Source: Endocalyx cinctus
Taxonomy: Eukaryota; Ascomycota; Sordariomycetes; Amphisphaeriales; Apiosporaceae
Direction of reading: 5' to 3'
DNA length: 64,000 nt
Assembly: GCA_001600455.1 (NCBI GenBank)
Contig: BCKC01000004.1
Location: 2,294,001-2,358,000, forward strand
A program made the position numbers and the translations under genes. Shown piece by piece: positions 49,081-62,000 of the stretch (position 1 is its first letter; every line of letters begins with the position of its first letter). The notes under the pieces were generated by a model. That model worked only from the letters and a program-made list of their open reading frames with translations. It was not told the DNA's origin and made no database searches.

Positions 49081-49257
49081 CCCCTTCCCCTTCCCCTTCC
49101 CCCCCCCCCGCGCCGAACGTAAGCGCGTCCTCGCCGCCTCGNNNNNNNNNNNNNNNNNNNNNNNNNNNNNNNNNNNNNNNNNNNNNNNNNNNNNNNNNNN
49201 NNNNNNNNNNNNNNNNNNNNNNNNNNNNNNNNNNNNNNNNNNNNNNNCCCCCCCCCA
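49081..49257. other. C-rich tract with 106-base assembly gap
   Basis: CCCCTTCCCCTT units and a C10 run are followed by unknown bases at 49142-49247 and another C run (49248-49257). The gap is probably a C-rich stretch that could not be sequenced through. Frames reading across it are not meaningful. Confidence 0.95.
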
Positions 49258-51453
49258 CCCTACACAAACATATACAAATATGTATACACACATATATCCA
49301 CTACTGAGCCTACAGGGTTATCCAAACAGTAGTGTACACTAGAGAGCCACCAATCCCGGTAGTATGGGACGAAAAGGCAACAATCTTTCATAATGCTGTA
49401 CGTCGCTATTGCCAAAAGGAATCTGTATTCATTGACCGCGTCGTAACACGAGCAGCTGTAGAAGTCTGTGTAACGATAGCAACGGGCCAGCCTCACCTAT
49501 ATGTGCAGCATGGCATCTCTCCGGTAAAAACACTACATACTGGATGATGCACACATGGAGACTTTACTTTTTCTAATAACCGGTTTGTATAATTGGATAG
49601 ATATCCTACAGTATCACAGGGATTTGGGGACTAGCTTTAGACGTCGATAAGATGCAGTTTCGCCACGCGTGCTCACGCCCACGGTCTTGCCGCCGCTTGA
49701 ATTTAAGCTATTTGAGGAGTCACATATATGTATAAGTAGGTTTCCGATGATCTACGTAAAGACTGACGAGCTTACTATGTAGTGTATACTGCAAATTGCT
49801 GTATATGTTTAGTACTCTCCACCAAGGTAGTGGGGATGTTTGATGCTCGATGATATAATACATTGTTCCACTAGTATTCGCCTGGTCGGCCACCCGGAGC
49901 CTTAGCCAGGTATAACCCAAATATTGCCAAGGCAGAGCGGGTACAGGTATCATCTTGATTACACTAGTGTCAAAGAGTATAAGGATTTAGGGCTATAATG
50001 CCCTTTCAAATTGCTCAAAAACGTGTATACCGGTGTACCAAATAGGTAAATCTGCCATGTTAGTAAACGGCTCGTTCTGAAAGCTCACATGATGCACATT
50101 CTAATCAATGTTATGTCCACTACACTTGATATTTACGACTATCAGCCCAAAGTTAATCACGGCCTTGGCTCACCGTTTATCCACCATTTTAGTCCTAGCT
50201 AGGCATTTCAAGAGGTCAGCTTGAGATGTAATATCCTCGGCTTCTTCTTCTTATTTTTTTTTCCCGCCTTACTATTATAGTGATAGAATGTCGGTGACCA
50301 GTACGGTTGGGAGCAATTCATGCTACCGTATATGTTCCACCTTATCATGCTGTTTCGCCGCGGGCTAGAAATACTGGCACCGCTAAAGTGTCTTTTCCGA
50401 ACGACTTGTCATTTACGACATTGCATCATCCTAGCTCAGAAGATAATTGAAAACGAAATAGTTTGCCCTTAACTTCGCATATATTTGTTGGTTAGTGCTC
50501 GCAACATCTTTGCTTCATACGGCAAGAGAACGGAAGCCTCCATTATTTCCTGCGTACTTGTATACAGGTAATGATTGGCGTCGATCTCGGAAAAAGCAAG
50601 GGTGGGAATGAATCTCTAAATAATGAATGGTTTTGTAACCCTTTTTACGACCCCCACACCACGGACAGACAAGTATATGTAAGTATACTATTCATATCAT
50701 GTCCAATAGAGTCAGATAGTCTCGACGTGCTTTGCTGATTTGATACTATCATGATAATAAAAATACGTAATGCACAGAAACAATAAGGCTCGTTATCCTT
50801 GAAATGCTGGCCTGCTACTATAACTCGTCACACCACGCGCTTGGCCTGGTAGGGCTGAGGTGAGCGGCCCCCTGAATATCCTCTGCTTTCATTAGCCAAG
50901 TATATCTTGAACCATATGTCCGTGCATTCGCACCGCCTACTTGTAACCTATACTACCTGGAACGCCTCAGATCGTGCCCTCTTTTTCGGGCGCCAGTCTT
51001 GAAATCACGCCGGAATTCCACCGTTCCTTGTTAAGCCATGACCGGTTCGGGACTGAATAGGGTTATTAGTATATGACCTTCTAATAAAATTGATACAAAA
51101 ATGCGCTTTAGACCTGTATTCTGGGCGCGACTTTATGCCACAAAGTATGCTTGAGCCTATATGAACCGCTGATAGCCCGATATGTGTATACTGATTCGGA
51201 CAGTATTTGAATTACGCCCCAAAGTATTGCTAGCTTTATTGGGACACGGCACGATATGTATTAATATATATATACCTAGGTGAATATATGTATATGAGTA
51301 AAACTTGTATAATAGGATTTCTCTTTTCTGGAAAAATCTCTTATGTGGATCGGCCGACCATGCTGGTTGCTAGCTAATCGGCCCATCATGTTACACGTCA
51401 GTATGTGGTGTAAGTCCTTTAACACCATCTTGGTTGTTTGCGGCTCGAGGGCA

Positions 51454-51484
51454 ATGCTCTACGGAAGGTTCCGTAGTAGAGCAT
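51454..51484. repeat. Short near-perfect hairpin
   Basis: ATGCTCTACGGAA (51454-51466) and TTCCGTAGTAGAGCAT (51469-51484) pair with a three-base bulge and a two-base loop. It is isolated, with no U-run after it and no gene next to it. Confidence 0.75.
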
Positions 51485-51794
51485 CATATCAACGTAATAT
51501 GGTCATCTTACCATCTCAAAACAGCTTTCCGAAACAGGCCATTGTCCTTTAGTTTCCTGTATCGTAGTATTCGAATTTTTATCTAAGAGTTGTTGCAATA
51601 CTCTACTAATAGTGTATCTCATTTCTCTGTTAAAGGGATACCGCTTCCATAAGAGGTTTTAGTGTATATGTAGACTAACAAGAACACACCTAACACAAGC
51701 ACTACGATCCTAAGGCTTAGTATGGCTCCTTACGGCAAAGCGTTTACGCGTCTCTGGTTTAACTAAGTGAAGTGCAATTTTAGGTTGACAGGCT

Positions 51795-51965
51795 CACTTA
51801 AATACTTAAGTACTTACCTACCTTAGGCAGGTACTTAAGCTAGGTACCTACCTAGGTAGTTAGTACCTTCGGTACCTAGGCTAGGAGGTAGTTATGCACC
51901 AAGTACCAAGTATGAGTACTACTAAATTCTCTGGTACTTACTTAAGTAGGTACCTAGGTAATTGA
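51795..51965. repeat. Dense TACCTAGG palindrome cluster
   Basis: Nested self-complementary words: ACTTAAATACTTAAGTACTT, GCAGGTACTTAAGCTAGG, TACCTACCTAGGTAG and AAGTAGGTACCTAGG. It is one of the densest clusters in the window. Confidence 0.75.
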
Positions 51966-52479
51966 TATCATAGCGAGGTGGTAATTACCGTTTAACCAGA
52001 ATAACGGGTGTCGTATTATACAAGTATAGTATCGAAGGCTAAAAGAGAGAGGAGAGGAAAAAGGGAAAAGGAAAAGGAGAAAAAGAAAAAGTAAAAGTAA
52101 ATACTCAATCTTGTTAGCAAGGAGTAAATGTACACAGCCGTCTATTGATACAGAATTATGTAGATTTAATAATACATGCTGCGCTGAAAACTAGGTAGAA
52201 GCCGCGTAGGAAAATCGGGGTTTGAAAAGATATCTTGTAGTGTACTATGTAGACGCTACAGGAATATGAGATGATGGAGAGGATTATGATGATGGTACAT
52301 GTTGAAGGCATCTTCAAGATCTTACATAGTATATATATACACCTTAACCTCTTTATAATAGAGGAAGAAGAGGAGGAAGAGAAGAGACGTAATGAACATT
52401 AATTACCTACTCCTGTATACAAGTCCAATAGGTAGATCACCTCCTCTGCTTTACTAATTACCTTCTATGTATACGTACC

Positions 52480-52830
52480 TAGGTAGATACTGTGTATACT
52501 ATGTACTAGTTAGCCTGGCAGCGTCTGGATACTTACCGTGTAGATAGGTACCTAGGCTGCTAGGTTCTACCTAGGCCTAGGTAGTAGCTCTGTAAGCATT
52601 TGGTGTAATGCCGTACCCTCTGGAAATTCCCCGCGCCTCCCTCTTTCAAGCTTCCCTTCTACGCTAATCCCTCGTGAAAATAGTGTACAAGTATGTGTAC
52701 ACTACGGTCTACTGGTCCTCGGACGTACCTCTGTACTGCTTACTTACCTACCTAGGTACTTACTTACTTACTTACTTACTTACATAGTATATACCTACCT
52801 ACTTACCTAGAAGTACCTAGGTAGTATACT
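52480..52830. repeat. Palindrome cluster with (CTTA)n tetranucleotide
   Basis: ACCTAGGTAGATA, GGTACCTAGGCTGC and CTACCTAGGCCTAGGTAG occur at 52475-52585. A second part (52739-52822) has TACCTACCTAGGTACTTA followed by about six CTTA units, then TAGAAGTACCTAGGTAG. Confidence 0.75.
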
Positions 52831-53610
52831 TATGGGGTCCACATGTTACGTCCCTTTTTTCTACACAGTAGTGTGCGCAGTACGCATGCATGTATGAATG
52901 GACATACCTATATGTACTGTAGTCTGTAGGTAGTATAGTAGGGGTGATGTTTAGGGCCTATCCTACTAAAATACAAGGATGCGTAATATAGGGTTGCAGT
53001 ATACGTACCCTTGCAGTCGTTGCATCCCTTGTAGTGCGCACTAGGCCTTGTGGTGTAGTGTAGGCCTTGTAATATAACGTTATCCTCGTCTCTTTTCACA
53101 CTACCTAGTACTTGTAGGTACGTAAAGTGGGTTATGTTGTATTATGCCCTGCGCTCAAAGTTGTGGCAGCGTACATACCTAGCTGTTAGTATATGTATAC
53201 TGATGATGTACGTCTAAGTACTTAAGTATATACATATATGTAAGTAAACTACATACACCCATCTGTATACTGCATGATCCACACTATCAAAAGGTCTCCC
53301 TGGATCCCTGTAGAGCGCTAGAGTGAATATAGTACCCTTGCACAAGGGTACACACCCTTACCTGCACTACTCTTTCTATCAGGGCTGAACTGCGCTAACG
53401 TATTCAACGTAGGGCGACTCGCTCTTTTAATATCTTGTACTCTCGCCCCTCCATCATTTATTTATCTTGATTTAATGATGATTTCGTATAGAGAAAGTCC
53501 CAAATCCTAAGAATTAGTATCGTACCTCAATCCAGCCAAAGAAAAATAAATGAATAAATAAAACATAATGAAATAAACTCAAGCCAAGTTTATTTATCAT
53601 AGCTTTGGTG

Positions 53611-53642
<32 letters not shown>

Positions 53643-54535
53643 TGGTTTTGTTTGGTTCTTAGTTATAACTCATACTCTGAGTTCGTTGCTTTTTCTCTCT
53701 TCTCTACACATATCTTTCTGTGTCTTCCTATTTTTTTTTTTACCCTACTCGTTATTTTACGATTATTATTTTTTGTCACTCAAATTCCATACTATGAAGT
53801 ATTTGGTCTCTTAGACAATCATCGCAACTCCTCTGAAATACGAGATATCATCGACATTGTTCTTACAAACTTAAACCCTTCGAGGAAACAGAGCACTTCG
53901 GCATACATATGATTCGCCCATTAGATGTTTTCTTATTCCAGCATTTCCGCTCAGCCGTGATACTTGGGATTTATATTGTTTAACGCAAACGAACTTGACT
54001 CGGTTATAACTTACCAATACTAGTCCTAGTCGTTGTTATCCCCGAGCTCATTCAGCACACGCTCGACTCGAATAGTTGCCTATACTTGTACTCACCATGA
54101 TGTTCGACGCCGAATCTTAAGATTAATTATTCCCTTTCGCACTAAGTATCCTGCAACACAAAAGCTATTACACCTGAATGTCACCGGTATAGCCGACGTA
54201 ATATCGCCACCGTCATCCCTACAGTTACATGCTATTTGATACAAAATTCGAGCCATTGTTCGCCCACTTACACACATCAAATCAAATATTGAAGTACACA
54301 TATACCTACCTCCATAACCATTTTATTGTCCAGTCAACACTCAGCTTCGATATTTAAGGAAACTGATCTCTCGCTTGCACGCCTGCTTAGTTAGGCGCCA
54401 CGGACGCTAATCAACTGTGGCAACCTCACGACTGGATTATACGAACACAAAAAAAAATAAAAAAAAAATAATATCTGAGACTTCAGATTCGGTTGATAGA
54501 GGAGGAAGATAAAAAGAAAAAGAAATCAAACGAAA

Positions 54536-56570
54536 ATGGAACGTACAATACATTCTTTGAGGGATACCGGAGGCCCTCCGCCGGCTATTTATATTGACGG
54601 TTCAAAAGGCTTCGGAGATTCACATATGTCTCGACAACAACTCTCCGCGGTCTCACCTCCATTATCTTCATCTATTCCTATGTCGATACCCAATAATCGC
54701 CAGCGTGCCGAGGACACCGCTCCACCTCCCTTACCTCCTCCTAAATTTGTGTCAGGTCTCCCCGGGTGCTCCCCTCTCGCTCAATCCCATCATGATCGTA
54801 TTCCCTCCAACGACTCCAACGCAAGCTGGGGGAGTCCAAAACGAGAAACAGAACACGACCAATTTCGCTTTCGGAAACAAGATGCTGATCATACCACTAC
54901 AAGATACTATAGAGATGAAGGTTACCACAGTCTCACCTCTACAGTGTACGTTGTTCAATTCTTATGCTGTATTTGCTAGGAGAGGGGACAGGATAATGCT
55001 TAAGCTAACAATCGACAAATATTCTTCAGGTCACAAGATTCCCTACCAAAGAAACTGTTCATGTCTCACGACCAATTCCAATTTAACAAACCAAGCCCGA
55101 CTGGATGTGATTACGATAGCCATTTACTGAAAAAGCTAGATTCTAGGCGGACCTTCAATCGCTCACCGCCGCAGCGGTCCGCGTTAAGTGCTTCTGTGAG
55201 CGACGCAGCTGCACGCTATGGCACACCTGATCAGCGTCCTCAGCCTCAATTGCCAATTTCCCTTCCTATCCGAATCATTGAATCCCCCGAGCGAGTTCCC
55301 GATACGCAATTAAAAATCACGCCATCACGAAACGCCCCTCTTCATAGTAGCTCAAGTGTAGAATATCGATCGCCAATTGAACCAATGGAAACAGGAAAAC
55401 TACCTTTCGGTCGACCAATGAGAAATAACAGCGACGATGCCACGGCGTCAAATCACAGCGGCTACGAAAACGCGGCCGACGACACTGATTGTTCGATGGA
55501 GGAAGCCGCAGGTATTAGGAGGCTGCATATTGACGATTCTTCAATGCGCAGAGAGTATCAGACTGTAGGGCTAAAAAGGCGGGCATCTTCTCCGTTAGGT
55601 GACGACATGGTAATGCAAGGAATGCCGGGCTCCGGAGACCTCGGTCGTCGTCGCGAAGGTGGTCCTAGAGCGTCACAGACCCCGCGCCTCACCGTTATTC
55701 CTCAAGGTTCTTATGTCTCAGCTACATCGCTCAATACTGGCCTAAATAATTTGACCTCTTTTGGGGGAAGATCCCCCGGTGGCTTATCTTCTGGCTGCAT
55801 ATCTCCAGTAGATGCCATCTCGAGCTCACCTTATAACACACCAGTATCTCTTGGGCATTCTCCAAATGTCTCAATGGCTCGCATACCTCACTCGCGCAAC
55901 GTTAGCGCAGAGAGTCGGACACTGGCGTCGCCACGCAAAGTAACAGAAGCCTCGAAGCCCGGGCTGACCAAGATTCAGGGTGGATTTTTTATGTGTGAAT
56001 GTTGTCCTAAAAAGCCCAAAAAGTTTAACACCGCCGAAGAGCTTAGGTTCGTATCCTATCCCTGAGCGACCACGGACTTTAGTTTCGTTCTTAGATGCTA
56101 ACCTAATCTGTAGCGCACACGAAGCCGAGAAACAATACGAATGTTCTTTCTGTGGTAATAGATTTAAGAACAAAAACGAGGCAGAGCGTCACCAGAATAG
56201 CTTGCATGTGCGGCGACATAGCTGGTCGTGTTCGGCGTTGCTTACATCAGGCTTTTACCGGGCATTTCACGAAAGCTCTACCAGACCCGGGATAACTGAT
56301 GCGTGCGGCTATTGCGGCCAAGAGTTTTACCGGAGCGGTGGGAACTCCCGAGCACGGGTTGCCACGGAGCAAGATTGGGAGGAACGGCTACGGCATCTTC
56401 AAGAGGTGCACAAATTTCGCGAGTGCAACTCGAGTAAAAAATTCTACCGTGCTGATCATTTCCGACAGCATCTCAAACATAGCCACGTGGGAACTAGTGG
56501 TAAATGGACGAATATGCTCGAAGATGCTTGCAGATTGGAAGAAGAGCCACCACAACCACCGCCACGATAG
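54536..56570 (+). CDS. C2H2 zinc-finger protein, probable transcription factor, 627 aa
   Basis: Three exons: 54536-54945, 55030-56046 and 56114-56570 (1884 bases in frame; donors GTACGT and GTTCGT). The first ~455 residues are Pro/Ser/Asn-rich and disordered, with polyproline segments (PPPLPPPKF) and basic Ser-Pro sites. The zinc-binding region begins GFFMCECCPKKPKKF at about 454-468, continues EELSAHEAEKQYECSFCGNRFKN, a C2H2 finger with EAERHQNSLH, then HSWSCSAL. Two further Cys/His pairs follow: ACGYCGQEF with LQEVHKF, and FRECNSSKKFYRADHFRQHLKHSH. The last 30 residues are acidic/Pro. The finger block spans the exon 2/3 junction, which supports the splice. I know this layout from fungal uncharacterised C2H2 proteins; DNA binding is an inference. 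Start is the first ATG after an A-rich leader. Confidence 0.88.
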
Positions 56571-57875
56571 GGCCTATGGAATATATCTTGATGATAGCTG
56601 ACAAGATTTAAGAAATGCATGCTCGAAGCCCCATCATCGGAAGTTGTTTATGGGGCAATCCAAGATTCGGTTGAGTTCTTGACCGGGTCTCGGGCGTTTT
56701 ATGGAATGCTGCGTGCTTAAGATCACGACGTTCCGTACATCAGTATAGAGTGGAGAACATAACATTTATGTATTCTCTCGTATCTAGTTACCCACCAGCC
56801 TTGCCAACCTGGGATATAAAAACCATTACTGGCCAGTTTACGAGCATGTTTGACGGTCAATTGCTTAAATCTCTTGGCAAACGTACAGGAGAGTGCAGGC
56901 AGCGGATGTCGTATCTTAGCGTCATTTCCAAACAGAAGGAACGTTAAGGACATGTAATGACTGCGGGAAAAAAAAATCGTGTACCTCAAAAATATCGCTT
57001 ATCAAGATTGATAGTGGATAGCAAGCCAATTAATGGTTGTTACATTTCCTGAATTGAGATACGGAATGGATACGTCGGCAAAAATTCGCCGCGAGTTATA
57101 ACTTATTCATTAATAGTAGAGCTTCACTGTTTCAGGTTATATTCTTATTCCGTTAGAAAAAAAAAATACAACTTTGATGGCATGAGACTGAAAAATGGAT
57201 GACCATTTGGATAAACCCAGAATAAAGATCTAGTTCGTTATAGACATTATTTTATAATATGAATGAAATTCGCTGTCTGGCTATAATACCTGGCCGGGAA
57301 TAACTTCGAATGAAGGGGAGGGGAGATGGGGGGGTCAAGTGTCACCTGATTCAGCCCTACTGTCTTACCAAAGCTTCTAAGGTTATACTATTGTACTGTG
57401 TAAGGTGTCAATTAGTGGATTTCTCTCTCTTTGTTTGTGACCATTTACGTAGTGTAGTGTACTTAGGTACTTAAGTAGATATACTCATGAGGTACCTTTG
57501 TAGGTAGACTTGATACCTAGGTACCTACTTACAAGCGGTACTTGTACTTAATGAGTCTGGAAGTTCGTGGATGAGTTGGGGGTTAAACGATTATGTCATC
57601 GAAAATTTACTCCTACACTAGCTGACTAACCTTAGGTAGATACTTGCTCCATACCTATTATCAAAGGAGGAGGGTAACATTTAGTACTCCGTACATATTT
57701 GTGGTTAGGAGAAAGCAGGGATTTCATGTTCTTCAACCTTTTTTTCTTCTTCTCGCCTCTCGGACCGTCAACCAAGAGAAACCTGTGATAACATACACAC
57801 GGATATACTTATCGCATATATCTACCTACTCAGGGGAAGACAAAAAAGAAGAATCATTTCAATAAGAGGGGCGAA
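56571..57875. other. Spacer between zinc-finger gene and yvh1
   Basis: No gene is supported. It contains a TACCTAGG-type cluster at about 57463-57545 and a TACTCCGTA word at 57685-57693, about 190 bases before the yvh1 ATG. Confidence 0.6.
57463..57545. repeat. TACCTAGG-type palindrome cluster
   Basis: TACTTAGGTACTTAAGTAGA, GAGGTACCTTTGTAGG and GATACCTAGGTACCTACTTA words within 83 bases. Confidence 0.7.
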
Positions 57876-59083
57876 ATGTCTATGATTGCGAAGGTGACTG
57901 GCACCGCCAATCTCCACGTTGGAGGGTAAAATACAATTTTAAACCCCCTTAAGCAGGCTGTTGTAATCATTTGCTAATAAAAAAAAATATATTCCAAAAA
58001 AAAAAAAAAAATTACAGAGTGTGGGCAGTAAATATGGCGAAATGGCAACAACAACTAGTAGATCGGAATATCACTCATATTCTATCAGTCATCTCACATT
58101 CACTCGTTCCTCTTGTCGATGGAGCTAAAACTATGAAGCATATGAGTATCGACATCGATGACGACGAGGAATCGGATTTACTGGTTCATTTCCCATCCGC
58201 TGTCCGTTTTATTGATAGTGGCTTGTACCCGTCCCCATCCGCGAATGCGACGAGTGCCGATGAGGACTCGCAGCCCACTGAAGGCAACCAAGAATTGAAA
58301 GGCGGGGTATACGTACACTGTGCTATGGGAAAGTCTCGCTCCGTATCTTGCGTAATTGCCTACCTCTTGTATAAATATCCTCATCGCTTCGGAGATAAAG
58401 GAGGTCCACAGCCGACGGCGCAGAGGCGAGAAACGGCAGCAGAAGCGGTGCGAAAGGCTTTGGAAAGTGTTCGAGAGACCCGCCCGTTCGCGGAACCTAA
58501 CGACGGATTTATGAGTCAGCTTGAGCTCTGGTGGGAACTCGGCTGTCCCGCCGCAGACGACGGGGCTGTGGAACGTCACCCTGGCTACCAAAAATGGTTA
58601 TATGGTCGGATGCTGAAAAATGCTCGAGGTATGAGAATGGCGCCTGATGCGGAGCAGATTCAGTTTAAGGACGAAGTAGGAGAACCAGGCGAGCATGAAG
58701 GAGAAGTCAACCGTCAGGAATACAACGAAAAGGAAGTACGGTGTAAGAAATGTAGACGAATTCTCGCCACCCCAAATTTTGTAATACCGCACGTACCTAC
58801 CGGAGAAGGTGCGCCGCCAAGCTGTGCTCATATCTTCATCGACACTTTATCATGGATGCGACCAGCGCTGGAAAATGGTGCGCTCGATGGACGACTGGTC
58901 TGCCCAAATGCGAAATGCGGAGCCACCGTTGGCCGGTTCGCCTGGCAGGGGTTGAATTGTTCATGTCGAGAATGGGTGGTACCTGCATTCTCTCTCAACC
59001 GTAGTCGGGTTGACGAAGTTGCCATAAGACGTGCAGACACATCCGCCATTCGAGTACCACCTGGGGCAAAGGGGATACTATAA
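57876..59083 (+). CDS. yvh1: Dual-specificity protein phosphatase Yvh1 (DUSP12 family), 371 aa
   Basis: Two exons, 57876-57925 and 58018-59083, joining GG|A as Gly17 (donor GTAAAA; acceptor TTACAG after a long A run). The N-terminus MSMIAKVTGTANLHVGGVWA is the usual family start, then ITHILSVISHSL. The catalytic loop HCAMGKSRS carries the nucleophile Cys118 and matches HCxxGxxRS; the acidic IDIDDDEESDLL supplies the general acid. The C-terminal zinc-binding domain (about 245-345) has CKKC, then CAHIF, CPNAKCGATVGRFAWQG and CSC-REWVVPAF. In yeast, Yvh1 acts mainly through this zinc domain in late 60S ribosome assembly (release of Mrt4), along with phosphatase activity. An insertion rich in Ser/Asp/Glu (about 88-113) lies just before the catalytic loop. 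Length is normal (yeast 364). Confidence 0.95.
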
Positions 59084-62000
59084 CAACATCCTACCCCTGA
59101 GAGAGAGAAAAAAAACCATAAATAAATAAACATGAATAGATAAAAACGAAGTAAAGAAAAAGAAAGGTAATTTTTGAAAGTCAGAGAAAAAAAAACACGA
59201 TAATAGTATTATTTACTCGGTATATTCTATTGGTTGTATAATAATACCTTCCCTGCCTCCTTGCTGAAGGATTCCTAGTCTGTAAGCTCTAGGAGCCCAT
59301 ATTATCTTTATTTAATCAAAGCTAGGAGGCAACAAAACTTTAAACATGGGTCCGGAGGGTGTAAATGGTATTGCCACGCCCTACCTACGGTCATAGATAT
59401 TCACGACTTCCTTTCTATTCTATTAATGCATTTACGAGTTAAATTTAAACCTATTAGACCACCCTAGGCATGAGCGATTAGGCCTACTTCTTCCAATTAG
59501 TGTGAGAGACCTAAGAGACGTCCGACTCGGGGGCGGTCAGAATAAATCCTTGCGGCCGCGCCGTAGATAGAAAGGTGATTAACACCGGCAAGTTAATGTC
59601 GTCGGCAGATCGGCGCCGGTTAGGCGGCTTGGGTCCCTACACTACGACTGCATCATGTTAATACGACCCCTGCCCACCATGGTTTGGCCGGCTCTAACGT
59701 AGGGATGAAAACAAGAACAATGCTCGATCACCCTTGGCTCTTCGCTCTCCAAAGGAGTAAGCCGATTCGGCATTGCCGCAATTGGCGTCATAATGAAGGG
59801 GAAACACGCAGGCAACTGAAGTGGAAATTTGTGATCCTACATACTACGTATACTAGGTACACCAGATATTGAAACACCAGGGTGCTCATTTATTGGCTTG
59901 TATAATAAAGTACTAGTATTTATGAACTTAGAAGGACCCTGGAACAGGCAGTGAGCGCCTTCTGCAGCTCATCACTTCATACTCCTCGGGGACTTTCATG
60001 TCTTGGTATGGCGCGGCCGACAGAAGGACATGTTCTCTCAAACCCCGAATCCGAGGGGTATTTTCAAAGGATAAGAGAGGCGAGGTGGTAAATTAGCAAC
60101 ATTTACCGTGACTTTTTCTCAGAAAGGATAAATTTCTCGCTTAGTGGATAACAACTGTTGTGTAAGATGGGACGATCTAAGGATTGCATTCAGTTTTATA
60201 CCTAGTTAAGCAGATGTTACCAACATGACTTCGAATGATATGAAATAAATACTAATTCTTATAAATTTTATCGGGAAGATTATTAAAGAATCTTCAATTT
60301 AATTCTATGCGTCATTAGAATTTATCGTCATCTTATCGTACCTTTTGTTAGTGCTACAGATCAGCATGTAAGACGAAAGAAAACCACGCGGAGTTGCGGG
60401 GGACGAAGGAAGTAAGCAACTTGCGTTCCCCTTGTCGTAAGATAGCATTATTTTCCCATCTCATCCACTTTATTAATGTACCTTACCAACTTTATGTACA
60501 TATTTCCCAAAAACAACTTATAGTCGCCGTATATGTATACACCAGAATATATACGTATACTTTGTAGGTGAGAAATAGACCAGATCACATACGCATCATG
60601 CATGTGGGTTCCCGCGTATCGAATCTGTCCCCAGGCTTCTAAACTTCTGCAATGGGTAAATGATGACGCTTGCTCATACATTCATTCTCAAGCATCCCCA
60701 TTCTCAAGTACTTATCTACCAACTTATATATATGTTTGTATATGTATAGGTTACTCTAAAAAGTATAGCAAGGATCAGTTGATGTATTATAACATCCTCA
60801 AAAGAAGAACATATATTTTCCTTTAATCTTATAAATAAACATGCGTGTGTCTGCATATGAGGGAAGGATTAGGGGCTTTGAACAAATATCAGCGACAAAA
60901 CCTGATATGTACTATCGACGCGGTACGCATGGTCATTTCGGCCATGTCGGTGAGAATGAGATATTATGGTGCATAATGATAAGACAGCAAGAGTGGGAAG
61001 TACTCAGTTGAAGGGGGGAGGAGGAGAGGGAAAAGGGGGGGGGGGGGGGTGTAATAGCAAAATAACATGATAAATTAGTACCCTGTAAGTAAATACCTAA
61101 CCTGACAATATCTCTACCTAACCCGTTAACTTTATACTACAAGTGCAAACCTACTAGGTAATTGGTAATTTTCATACTAATTAGCATGCAAGAAGTAAGC
61201 ACAAGCAACTTATAACTCATAACTCCGTTTCCCGGTGCCTGTCAGCTTTCACCTTGTCCGTCAGCTCGGTGAGGCCAGAGCTGTATTTGTAAAGTATAAT
61301 AACTCAGTTGAAGCAAACAGGTAATCGTGTACCAAAATATTTCATACGAAGCGATTAATCATGCAGTCAGCTCGAGAGCAAATGTAAAAAGTACCGGGCA
61401 AGGAAGCGTCTTTCCCGGACAAGGGTTTGTTTATTAAAGTTGTATTATTGACGATAGCGTGTAAGCCGATTGATTCCAACAGCGTCTGCGGAGGTCTGCG
61501 GAGTATAGAAAGACAGAAGTAAACCAAGGCTACCTGCGATCTTTTGCGTGCGCGATCGGTTTACTTGGTACGCAACAAGGTGATGATGATATCGCCGGAA
61601 GCTGGGATTACCGTCCCGTCTGATGCTGGATGCTGTAATTGCCAGGGATTACCAATACGGATCTAAACACATCCCATGCAGTGCCTCGTTCTAAGAGTGA
61701 AAGGTTAGAACACCAAATTACTTATATTTCTCCGCCAAATTGTAAATGTATGCATGTGTGTTTGTGTGTGGGCGGGTGGGTGTATATGTGGCTCGAGTCT
61801 TGCATACTTACCAGGACCTCACTCATCTCCCCGAGAGGTATTATGCTAGCAACTGCAGCGGAACCAAGAAAAGAAAAAGAGGAGCGGGAGGGGGGGAATG
61901 CCATCAGAACATCTTTCTGCAAGTTTATGTACGCTGCAAGTTCTTGTGATGAGAGAAACCGCGATCTGTCGTACCACAGTCGGGCTTTGAAGACGCATGT

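Larger units (their letters stand above)
43903..49141. other. Gene-free stretch with many simple repeats
   Basis: Holds A/G tracts (44601-44660), CAT/CAG triplets (44698-44740), GAT/GGT/AAT triplets (45199-45260), poly-T and CT tracts (45465-45567), TAGTA repeats (46389-46410), GCCATC units (47800-47825), and GAGGCAGA units (48414-48441). No coding frame is supported; the long frames in this part are low-complexity. Confidence 0.6.
49258..54535. other. Gene-free stretch, last part of the 14-kb spacer
   Basis: No coding region is supported. It contains a hairpin near 51454-51484, dense palindrome clusters at 51795-51965 and 52480-52830, a purine tract near 52042-52100, a poly-T tract at 53611-53637 and a T-rich leader-like region near 53690-53760. 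It ends with A-rich sequence upstream of the zinc-finger gene. Confidence 0.6.

Noticed and set aside
49051..49342. Three open frames crossing the run of unknown bases
   Set aside because: The translation is undefined across the gap, so coding cannot be assessed.
43878..53637. Poly-T tracts as tails of reverse-inserted retroposons
   Set aside because: No coding remnant, shared flank or clear target-site duplication was seen next to the tracts.
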